Origin: Halostella litorea | GTDB lineage: Archaea; Halobacteriota; Halobacteria; Halobacteriales; Natronoarchaeaceae | Direction of reading: 5' to 3' | DNA: 64,000 nt | NCBI RefSeq assembly: GCF_004785955.1 | Contig: NZ_SJER01000005.1 | Coordinates: forward strand, 124,001 to 188,000 | Program-made: the position numbers and the translations under genes | In this document: one piece after another, positions 9,183 through 16,269 of the stretch | Layout of the letters: every line of letters starts with the position of its first letter | How positions within the stretch are numbered: position 1 is the stretch's first letter | Notes under the pieces: generated by a model | Databases searched by the model: none | Seen by the model: the letters and a program-made list of their open reading frames with translations, nothing else | Told to the model about the DNA's origin: nothing

Positions 9183-9435
9183 CGTTCGACAAGAAGCGGG
9201 AGCCGGGCAAAAATCCTTGCATCACGGCGCTCAACCATGGTCGGCCGGCGGTGAAAGGAGCGAGATGAACGGCGACGAATGGGGTTCCGGCGGACCGGGC
9301 GGGCGGCGAGTGAGTCGGGCGGGAGGAAGGGAGGCGTCAGCGGGACCGCAGGACGGCGGGTGTCGGGAGCGCCTGAGGCGTCAGCGGGGGAGGACGGCAG
9401 GGGATGACAGGGTGGTTCGGGACGCGTTGCCGCGC

Positions 9436-10593
9436 TCAGTCACACTCCATCGACGACGCTATCTCGACGAGGCGGTCCTCGTCGAACGGGCCGTACACCG
9501 AGTAGGTCTGGCCGTCGCACGTCCAGCTCACCGACCCGGTGTTGCCGGCCTCGTCGTAGACGCCCCGATGGTCGCCCACGGAGACGTTCTCGCCGCCCGC
9601 GCCGGGCGACTCGTAGGTGGTGTCGACCTTGGTGACGCCGAACTCGTCGGTTCCGTTCGTGTAGGTGACGAACACCCGCTCGTTGTCGCCGGCGAAGGTC
9701 CGGCCGGAGTCGAACTCGTACCCCTCCGGGACGTCCGGGTCGGGCACCGTGAGGTTCGACGCGGCCGTCAGCGCTTCGCGGGAGTCATAGGTCGCGGTGT
9801 CGGGCGTCTCGTACTGCCTGAACTCGACGTCGTCCGGGAGGTTCTCGAACGTGAACGTCGAGTCCGGGAGGTCCGGGTTCAGCGTCACGTTCTCGTAGTT
9901 CACCGTGGTCGTGACGTCGTTCTCGCCGACCTCCGCGGCGCTCTCGATCCGGGTCGGGAAGTACGTCTCGGCGTCGAGCCACCCGGTCACGTCGATATCC
10001 GTCCCGGCGGAGTTCGCCGGCGTGATCGAGACGCGGTAGGCCTTCTCGCCGTCGACCTGCTCGGTCGCCTCGTACTCGACCGTCGTGTTTTCGAGGTTGC
10101 CGAACAGGGTGCCGAACGTCCCCTGGGTCGGCTCGCTACGGTTGTACACCGTGACCGTCCCTTCGCTGCTGTCGTAGCGGAGCAGGCCGCTCTCGTTGAC
10201 GAGCGTGACGTCGCCGGCGGCCACCTCGGACGAGATCGTTTCGACGCGGGTCTCGCCGGTGTCGAGGCGCGCCCACGTCCGGGATTCGGCCGTCGTCTCG
10301 TTGCCGTCGAGGACGACGGTCCGTTCGGTGGTCATCGCGATGCTTTCGAGGCTGGACAGCCGGTTCCGGAACTGCTCCGTCAGTTCCTCGTCCGTGGGCG
10401 GTTCCGCGGCGTCGCCCCGGTCGGTCGTCGTATCCGTGGCGGCTCGGTCGTTCGGCAGTTCAGTCGTCGGGTCGTCGGTGTCGGTCTCCGTGGGTGAGTC
10501 GCCGGGGGCGACCGCGCCCAGACAGCCGCTGAGCGCGATCATCCCGACGAGCAACAGGGTGGGGAGGGAGGACCGAAGGGAGTCAGGGACCAT
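9436..10593 (-). CDS. LolA-like lipoprotein (copy 2)
   Basis: This 385-residue lipoprotein has a signal peptide (LPTLLLVGMIALSGC) with lipobox Cys and a Thr/Asp-rich linker, then a LolA-like domain (TVNYENVTLNPDLPDSTFTFENLP) and a C-terminal domain ending SVSWTCDGQTYSVYG. Order and motifs match copy 1, so this looks like a tandem duplication in which one copy is lipid-anchored and the other is held by a membrane helix. ATG 10593 directly precedes the signal peptide; the longer frame upstream is rejected. Confidence 0.75.
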   Translation of the reverse strand: MVPDSLRSSLPTLLLVGMIALSGCLGAVAPGDSPTETDTDDPTTELPNDRAATDTTTDRGDAAEPPTDEELTEQFRNRLSSLESIAMTTERTVVLDGNETTAESRTWARLDTGETRVETISSEVAAGDVTLVNESGLLRYDSSEGTVTVYNRSEPTQGTFGTLFGNLENTTVEYEATEQVDGEKAYRVSITPANSAGTDIDVTGWLDAETYFPTRIESAAEVGENDVTTTVNYENVTLNPDLPDSTFTFENLPDDVEFRQYETPDTATYDSREALTAASNLTVPDPDVPEGYEFDSGRTFAGDNERVFVTYTNGTDEFGVTKVDTTYESPGAGGENVSVGDHRGVYDEAGNTGSVSWTCDGQTYSVYGPFDEDRLVEIASSMECD

Positions 10594-10756
10594 TGCGTTT
10601 CCACGGTGTCGCGGCACCCCCATAAACCGGACAGCGCCGTTTCCGCGTCGGAAACCCGAAGAAAAATTTAAATACACCGTTCGTTCGGATCGTGCGGATC
10701 CGGCGGCCTGGCGGGGAATGGCCGGGCTTATGCCGGCGGTGACCCACGATGTACGT

Positions 10757-11827
10757 ATGCAACCCGACCAGGTCGAGGCGCTCCGCGAGGCGGCCGAGGA
10801 GGGGGTCGAGTTCGACGGGCTGGAAGCCCAGCGCGACGGCGACGGCTACCGGCTCGCCGTCCCCGGCCGGGAGTGGACGGGGCTCACGGCCGCGGCGTTC
10901 GACGACGCCGCCCGGGAGGTGCCGGCACACGTCACGAACTGGGACTTCTGGGCGCACGCGGCACCGACACACGCCGCGCGGCGGGCGTTCCTGCGCTGGC
11001 TGGAGGGGGCCGACGAACGCGACGTTCCGGCGCGGTACGAGGCGCTCGCGGACGGCGTCGCACGCGCGTGGGGCCAACTCCGAATCACGGTCTCGCTGGG
11101 CGACGACGGCCACCGCCGCTATGACCTCCGCCACGAGGCCGACGCGGGCGAGGCGGTCGACGGGCTCGACGCGTTTCACGACCCGCTCGACGCCCGGGAG
11201 ATCGTGAAGTTCGACGAGCGGGAGCGGTATCGCCCGCTGAAGACCGCGCCGTCGCTGCGCACCGGCTGGGCGTTCCCGGACCTCGACGCCGCGGCCCTCG
11301 TCGAGGCGCTCGGCTTCGTCTACCCCGCGACGGTCGAGAACTGGCACCGCGAGCGGGAGGGGGAACTCGACGTGTCCCACTGGCGCGACACCGCCGAGCG
11401 ACAGACGGGGATCTACGACATCGTCGACGAACTGGAGCCGGAGGCCGTCGACCGCATCGCCGCGACCTGCTGTGTCGACTCGCAGTGTCTCAAGCGCCGC
11501 GAGTGGGACTACGACGAGGACCACGAACTCGACGCCGAGCGCGGCGAGGGCGAGTTCCCCTGCCGCGAGCCCTGCTCGCTCGTGGTCGCGGCCGCGCGCA
11601 AGTGGACGAAACTCGAACGCGAGGAGTCCCGCACCTACGAGTTCGACCTCACGCCGAGCGAGAAGGAGCAACTGGAGGACATCGTCGACGCCGTCGCCGA
11701 CGGGCGCGTCGACGAGGTCCGCGAGGCCGACGTGTACGAGGGCGCGAACCGCTATCGGGCGCGCTACCTGCGGGAGAAGCTGTTCGACGAGGAGGGGCGG
11801 CTCTGCGGCGTCCCGACCGAGGAGTGA
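10757..11827 (+). CDS. DR2241-like Fe-S protein (CbiX-associated)
   Basis: This 356-residue protein contains a Cys pattern suited to a 4Fe-4S cluster near residues 236-275: CC-x4-C (CCVDSQC) followed by C-x3-C (CREPC). The N-terminal half is alpha/beta (EWTGLTAAAFDDA, VPAHVTNWDFW). From memory this matches the DR2241 family, which is tied to CbiX-type chelatases. The cbiX gene is 3.6 kb upstream, separated by the HTH/LolA genes. It probably helps sirohydrochlorin handling or redox. ATG 10757 is chosen; upstream in-frame codons overlap the divergent promoter. Confidence 0.7.
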   Translation: MQPDQVEALREAAEEGVEFDGLEAQRDGDGYRLAVPGREWTGLTAAAFDDAAREVPAHVTNWDFWAHAAPTHAARRAFLRWLEGADERDVPARYEALADGVARAWGQLRITVSLGDDGHRRYDLRHEADAGEAVDGLDAFHDPLDAREIVKFDERERYRPLKTAPSLRTGWAFPDLDAAALVEALGFVYPATVENWHREREGELDVSHWRDTAERQTGIYDIVDELEPEAVDRIAATCCVDSQCLKRREWDYDEDHELDAERGEGEFPCREPCSLVVAAARKWTKLEREESRTYEFDLTPSEKEQLEDIVDAVADGRVDEVREADVYEGANRYRARYLREKLFDEEGRLCGVPTEE

Positions 11828-11842
11828 CCGCCGCGGCCGACG

Positions 11843-12466
11843 TCACTCGCGGGCCAGCAACACGCCGGCCGCCGCGACGCCCGCCAGTACGATGGCGACG
11901 CCCAGCGCCGCCACGACGCCGTCGACGAGCGTGGCCGCGGCCGCCGCGACGAGGACGGCGACGCCGGCCAGCGCGGCGACCGGCGCGTTCTCCCGGGCCG
12001 ACAGCGCCGTCGGCACCGACGACGCCCCCGGGTCGTCCGGCTGCTCCACGGGGGACGGCTCGGCCAGCGTCTCGTCGACCGCGACCGACCCCTCCGAGCC
12101 GAGTTCGCCGGTGCCGGTCCGGGGGGCGTCGGGCGGCTCCGTCACGGTGACGTCGACGTACGTGGTCTCCGCGCCGTACCCGGTGACGACCTTCAGCTTG
12201 CCGCTCGCGGGGAGCGCGTCGTCGACGACGTCGACCCCCACCTGCCGGATGGCGTCCGTGTCGACGAAGTGGTTCGTCGCCTCCAGTTCGGCCCCGCGCT
12301 CCAGCCCCTCGACCAGGTTGAGGTGGACGTGGACCGCGCGGCCGTGGTTGACGAGTTCGACGTCGAACGCCCCCGCGGCCTCGAACGACGGCGGCTCCGC
12401 TCGCACCGAGTGCAGGCCGTCGTCGCTCACGTGAACCGCTAGCGTCGGGGGCACGGCTCGAAGCAC
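11843..12466 (-). CDS. membrane-anchored protein of unknown function
   Basis: This 207-residue protein has an N-terminal immunoglobulin-like beta domain (PPTLAVHVSDDGLHSVRA ... FDVELVNHGRAVHVHLNL ... TYVDVTVTEPP) and a disordered acidic/Pro linker. Two C-terminal hydrophobic helices (VAALAGVAVLVAAAAATLV and VAALGVAIVLAGVAAAGVL) end in LLARE. It has no N-terminal signal. It lies 16 bp downstream of the convergent DR2241-like gene. I do not recognise a characterised family. Confidence 0.65.
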   Translation of the reverse strand: MLRAVPPTLAVHVSDDGLHSVRAEPPSFEAAGAFDVELVNHGRAVHVHLNLVEGLERGAELEATNHFVDTDAIRQVGVDVVDDALPASGKLKVVTGYGAETTYVDVTVTEPPDAPRTGTGELGSEGSVAVDETLAEPSPVEQPDDPGASSVPTALSARENAPVAALAGVAVLVAAAAATLVDGVVAALGVAIVLAGVAAAGVLLARE

Positions 12467-12563
12467 ACAGCGCGGCAGGAAAAGCTTTCATACGATCCGT
12501 CGTCACCGGGTACGCGCCGACCCCGCGCCGGGGATATCCGGCTCTGACGTGCGTCGGCCCGAC

Positions 12564-12758
12564 TCAGGCCGGCGCTTCGTCCCGCATGTCCGGCGGCAGG
12601 AGGTTCGGGATGCCGTCCTCGATCGGGTACGTCTCGCCGCATTCCGTGCAGACGAGCACTCCCGAGACGATCTCGCCGTCCTCCCGCGTCTCGTCTTCCA
12701 GTTCGAGGTCGTGTTTGTCCATCGGGCAACAGAGTATGTCCATGAGGGTTTCCTTCAC
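12564..12758 (-). CDS. Trm112-like zinc-ribbon protein
   Basis: This small 64-residue protein has two Cys pairs forming a zinc ribbon (CCPMDKHDLEL and CTECGETYPIEDGIPNLLP). That is the pattern of Trm112/YcaR proteins, which bind and activate methyltransferases acting on tRNA or translation factors. GTG 12758 is taken as the start because GGTGAG lies at a proper distance upstream and family members begin with KE(T/S)LMD. A longer upstream frame without a ribosome-binding site is rejected. The methyltransferase partner is not obvious nearby. Confidence 0.8.
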   Translation of the reverse strand: MKETLMDILCCPMDKHDLELEDETREDGEIVSGVLVCTECGETYPIEDGIPNLLPPDMRDEAPA

Positions 12759-12865
12759 GACGAACTCACCTGATGCGCGATACAACGGCCCCCCCGAGGA
12801 AAAGCGTGCCGGGTCGCGGCGGCCCCGCCGCAACTTATTCCCGTCTCCAATGGGACCGAATTCAT

Positions 12866-13231
12866 ATGGGCGACGACTCCACGCTGTACGAGGATCTGGG
12901 CGGACGGGACGCGATAAGCGCCGTCGTCGACGAGTTCTACGACCGCGTGCTCGACGACGAGCAACTCGTCGGCTACTTCGACGACACCGACATGGACGAA
13001 CTCCGGGACCACCAGACGAAGTTCCTCTCGGCCGTCACGGGCGGCCCGGTCGACTACACCGGCGAGGACATGCGCACGGCCCACGCCGGCCTCGACCTGA
13101 CCGAGGAGGACTTCGCCCGGACCGCCGAACACCTGGACGCGAGCCTGGCGGCGTTCGACGTGCCCGAGGAACAGCGGGAGGTCGTGCTCGGCGAGGTTGC
13201 TGACCTGAAGGCGGCTATCCTGGACGAGTAA
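12866..13231 (+). CDS. group I truncated hemoglobin
   Basis: This 121-residue globin has the truncated 2-over-2 fold pattern: LYEDLGGRDAISAVVDEFYDRVLDD with the Phe-Tyr B9/B10 pair, LRDHQTKFLSAVTGGP, and the proximal histidine region MRTAHAGLDLTEEDF. It should bind heme and O2/NO and may detoxify NO or manage oxygen. ATG 12866 is supported by family length. It is convergent with purA, with only 5 bp between stop codons. Confidence 0.88.
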   Translation: MGDDSTLYEDLGGRDAISAVVDEFYDRVLDDEQLVGYFDDTDMDELRDHQTKFLSAVTGGPVDYTGEDMRTAHAGLDLTEEDFARTAEHLDASLAAFDVPEEQREVVLGEVADLKAAILDE

Positions 13232-13236
13232 CGCAG

Positions 13237-14613
13237 CTACAGCGGCCGTTCGACGACGACGGTGTCATCGCGGCCCGGCCCGACGCCCACCGCGTAGATC
13301 GGCGTGTCGAGTTCGTCGCTGACGTACTCCAGGTACGCACGCGCGTTCGCCGGGAGCGCCTCGTACCCCTCGTCGGCGACGGCGCTCCAGTCGGCGTCCG
13401 CCCAGCCGTCGAACGTCCGGTAGTTCGGCTCGCAGCGGCCCCACTCCTCGGTCGTCGCGGGGACGCTCTCGCGGGTCTCGCCGTCGAGGTCGTACGTGTG
13501 TGCGACCCTCACCTCGTCCAGTCCGGCCAGCACGTCGACGTGGTTGACCGCGAGGCCGGTGAAGCCGCTGGCCCGGGTCGCGTGCCGGAGCATCGGCATG
13601 TCGAGCCATCCGACGCGGCGCGGGCGGCCGGTGACGGTGCCGTACTCCCCGCCCTCCTCGCGGATGTAGGTCGCGGTCTCCTCGTTCTCGCCCGCGCCCT
13701 GCTCGTCGTAGCCCGGCGTGTCGCCCTCGACGCCGCCGAGTTCGGTCGGCATCGGGCCGCTCCCGACCCGCGAGAGGTAGCCTTTCACGATGCCGATCAC
13801 TTCGCCGTCGCCGATCACGCCGGGGCTGAGCCCGGTCCCCGTCGCGGCCCCGCCGGCCGTCGGGTTCGAGGAGGTGACGTACGGGTAGTTGCCGTGGTCG
13901 ATGTCGATGAGCGTCCCCTGTGCGCCCTCCAGCATCACCGTCTGTCCGTCGTCCCGGGCGTCCGCGAGGAACGCGCCCGACTCGACCGGCATCCCCTGCT
14001 CGGCCAGCCGTTGTCCGTACTCGCGGTACTCCTCGAACACCGCGTCGACGTCGAACGCCTCCGGGTCCTCCAGGTCGGCCACGTCGAGGCCGTACACGTC
14101 CTCGACGACCGCGCGCTTCTGCGGGACGACGTACTCCAGGCGCTCGCGGAGGGTGTCGGGGTCGAGCAGGTCGCCGATCCGGACCCCGCGGCGGCCGGCC
14201 TTGTCCTCGTACGTCGGGCCGATGCCGCGGCCGGTCGTGCCGACCTCCTGGTCGCTCTCGCTCTTTACCTCCTCCTCGATGCCGTCGAGGACGCGGTGGT
14301 ACGGCATGATGACGTGGGCGCGGCGGGCGACCCGCACGTCGGGGTCGAGGCCGCGCTCGCGGAGCGCCTCGATCTCCTCGAACAGCGTCCGGGGGTTGAC
14401 GACACAGCCGTTGCCGAGCACCCCCACCTTGCCACGCACCGCGCCGCTTGGCACCAGCGAAAGCTTGTACTCGGTGCCGTCCTCGACGACGGTGTGGCCG
14501 GCGTTGTCGCCGCCCTGATACCGCGCGACGACGTCGGCGGCGTCGCCGTAGAGGTCGACGACGCCGCCTTTCCCCTCGTCGCCCAGTTGGGCGCCGACGA
14601 TGGTAACGGTCAT
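13237..14613 (-). CDS. purA: adenylosuccinate synthetase
   Basis: This 458-residue enzyme converts IMP and aspartate to adenylosuccinate using GTP. The phosphate loop QLGDEGKGGVVD is at residues 9-20. Also seen are the GDNAGH substrate loop, TTGRGIGPTYEDKAGRRGVRIGDL, LEGAQGTLIDIDHGNYPYVTSS and GRPRRVGWLD. The protein is complete and of normal length. A TATA-like tttatcgggg stretch upstream (about 14638) fits a short leader. Confidence 0.96.
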   Translation of the reverse strand: MTVTIVGAQLGDEGKGGVVDLYGDAADVVARYQGGDNAGHTVVEDGTEYKLSLVPSGAVRGKVGVLGNGCVVNPRTLFEEIEALRERGLDPDVRVARRAHVIMPYHRVLDGIEEEVKSESDQEVGTTGRGIGPTYEDKAGRRGVRIGDLLDPDTLRERLEYVVPQKRAVVEDVYGLDVADLEDPEAFDVDAVFEEYREYGQRLAEQGMPVESGAFLADARDDGQTVMLEGAQGTLIDIDHGNYPYVTSSNPTAGGAATGTGLSPGVIGDGEVIGIVKGYLSRVGSGPMPTELGGVEGDTPGYDEQGAGENEETATYIREEGGEYGTVTGRPRRVGWLDMPMLRHATRASGFTGLAVNHVDVLAGLDEVRVAHTYDLDGETRESVPATTEEWGRCEPNYRTFDGWADADWSAVADEGYEALPANARAYLEYVSDELDTPIYAVGVGPGRDDTVVVERPL

Positions 14614-14814
14614 AACACCGTGCGATTCTCCCTTCCCCGATAAACCGATTACGATAACGGCACCCGTGACGCCGGAAAGAATGCACGTTCGTGTTTTTTC
14701 CAGCCGAAAATCCGCCGCCGTGGTTGCATCGCCGTGCCTACGTCGCCGGGCGGGTGGCCCTGTGGCCTGCAGGCGGGGCGAGCCGAGTACCGCGGGCCTC
14801 GACCGCGAGGCGGG

Positions 14815-15804
14815 TCACCATCGGTGGTGGACGTGTTCGCGAACGTGCTCGTCGTAGACGCGTTCGACCGTCTCGTGGCGGTCCGCCGACAGCGGATCCA
14901 GGTCGGCCGCGGCCACGTTGTCGCGGATGTGCTCGGGGCTCGTCGACCCCGGGATGACGGTCGAGACGGCGTCGTGGTCGAGGATCCAGCGGAGCGCGAA
15001 CTGCGCCATCGTCGCCGACTCGGGCACGGCGGGCCGGAGTTCGTCGACGGCGTCCAGCCCCGTCTCGAAGGGGACGCCGGCGAACGTCTCGCCCACGTCG
15101 AACGCCTCGCCGTCGCGGTTGAAGTTGCGGTGGTCGTTCTCCGGGAACTCCGCGTCCCGGGAGAGCTTCCCGGTCAGCAGGCCCGAGGCCAGCGGGACGC
15201 GGACGATGACGCCCACGTCGAGTGCCGCCGCGCGGTCGAGGAACAGTTCCGCGGGGCGCTGGCGGAACGGGTTGAAGATGATCTGCACCGTCTCGACGCC
15301 CGGGTACTCGATCGCCTTCAGCCCCTCCTCGACGCGCTCGACGGAAACGCCGTAGTGGTCGATCCGCCCCTCGTCGGAGAGCGTCGCCAGCGCGTCGAAC
15401 GTCTCGGGCTGGTAGTACGCGTCGGTCGGCGGGCAGTGCAACTGGACGAGGTCCAGCGAGTCGACGCCGAGGTTGTCGCGGCTCCGGTCGACGAACCGCC
15501 GGATGTTCGCCTCGTCGTAGCGCTCGGCGTCGTGCGGGTCCAGCCGTCGCCCGGCCTTCGTCGCGACGTACACGCGCTCGTCGGGGTCGTACTCCTCCAG
15601 CACCTCGCGGATGATCCGCTCGCTCCGGCCGTCGCCGTACACGTCGGCGGTGTCGAGGAAGTTGATCCCGGCGTCCAGGGCCGTGCGTATCGCCTCGCGG
15701 CCGGCCTCGTCCGAGACGTCGCCCCAGTCGCTGCCGACCTCCCACGTTCCCAGTCCGACCTCCGTCACGTCCCAGCCGGTCGATCCGAGCCTGCGTCGGT
15801 CCAT
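14815..15804 (-). CDS. aldo/keto reductase
   Basis: This 329-residue NADPH-dependent oxidoreductase has a TIM-barrel pattern. It has GLGTWEVG, the catalytic Asp/Tyr in NFLDTADVYGDGRSE, the Lys in VYVATKAGR, the His in LDLVQLHCPP, and the C-terminal cofactor site VSTVIPGSTSPEHIRDNV. The DADVYGDG-type motif places it with the aryl-alcohol-dehydrogenase-like AKR group. Substrate is unknown. It stands alone about 200 bp downstream of the purA start on the same strand. Confidence 0.9.
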   Translation of the reverse strand: MDRRRLGSTGWDVTEVGLGTWEVGSDWGDVSDEAGREAIRTALDAGINFLDTADVYGDGRSERIIREVLEEYDPDERVYVATKAGRRLDPHDAERYDEANIRRFVDRSRDNLGVDSLDLVQLHCPPTDAYYQPETFDALATLSDEGRIDHYGVSVERVEEGLKAIEYPGVETVQIIFNPFRQRPAELFLDRAAALDVGVIVRVPLASGLLTGKLSRDAEFPENDHRNFNRDGEAFDVGETFAGVPFETGLDAVDELRPAVPESATMAQFALRWILDHDAVSTVIPGSTSPEHIRDNVAAADLDPLSADRHETVERVYDEHVREHVHHRW

Positions 15805-15928
15805 ATCGGACGAAGGCGGCCCGACCCCGTAAGGCTACGCCCGGGGGCAACCCTCTCGCGCCGACCCAAAGTGTTAACCCGTCGCACGAGCAATTTTGAG
15901 CCCCGTTGTACCGTGCCGGCGTGATAAC

Positions 15929-15936
15929 TTTTAAAA
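15929..15936 (+). promoter_or_regulatory. TATA box for the 15964 regulator gene
   Basis: TTTTAAAA lies 28 bases ahead of the ATG at 15964, the spacing expected for a leaderless haloarchaeal transcript. It is the clearest A/T island in this intergenic region. Confidence 0.6.
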
Positions 15937-15963
15937 CCCCCCAAAGACAAGTTAACAAGTGCC

Positions 15964-16269
15964 ATGATAGACCGACTTGAGAAGGAAGTCGATATGCTCG
16001 AACGACACCTCCAGGTTCTGAAGATGGTCATCGAGAACGAGCCCATCGGGATCGTCAAGATGTCCAACGAGACGGGCTACCCGCACCACAAGGTCCGGTA
16101 CTCCCTCCGGGTCCTCGAGGAGGAGAACCTCATCGAGCCCTCCAGCCAGGGCGCCATCAAGACCGAGCGCACCGACGAGTTCGTCGAGGACCTAGACGAG
16201 AAGCTGGACGACATCGTCGGCAAGCTGGACGAGATGAAGATCGAGGAGAGCGCCGAGATCGAGAGCTAG
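15964..16269 (+). CDS. small winged-helix regulator
   Basis: This 101-residue protein begins with an amphipathic helix, then a winged helix (HLQVLKMVIENEPIGIVKMSNETGYPHHKVRYSLRVLEEENLIEPS arrangement at residues 15-60). It ends with an acidic coiled-coil tail. It is probably a transcription factor of a family common in haloarchaea. Its stop overlaps the stop of the convergent 923-residue gene by 4 bp. The TATA box 28 bases ahead of the ATG suggests leaderless expression. Confidence 0.8.
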   Translation: MIDRLEKEVDMLERHLQVLKMVIENEPIGIVKMSNETGYPHHKVRYSLRVLEEENLIEPSSQGAIKTERTDEFVEDLDEKLDDIVGKLDEMKIEESAEIES

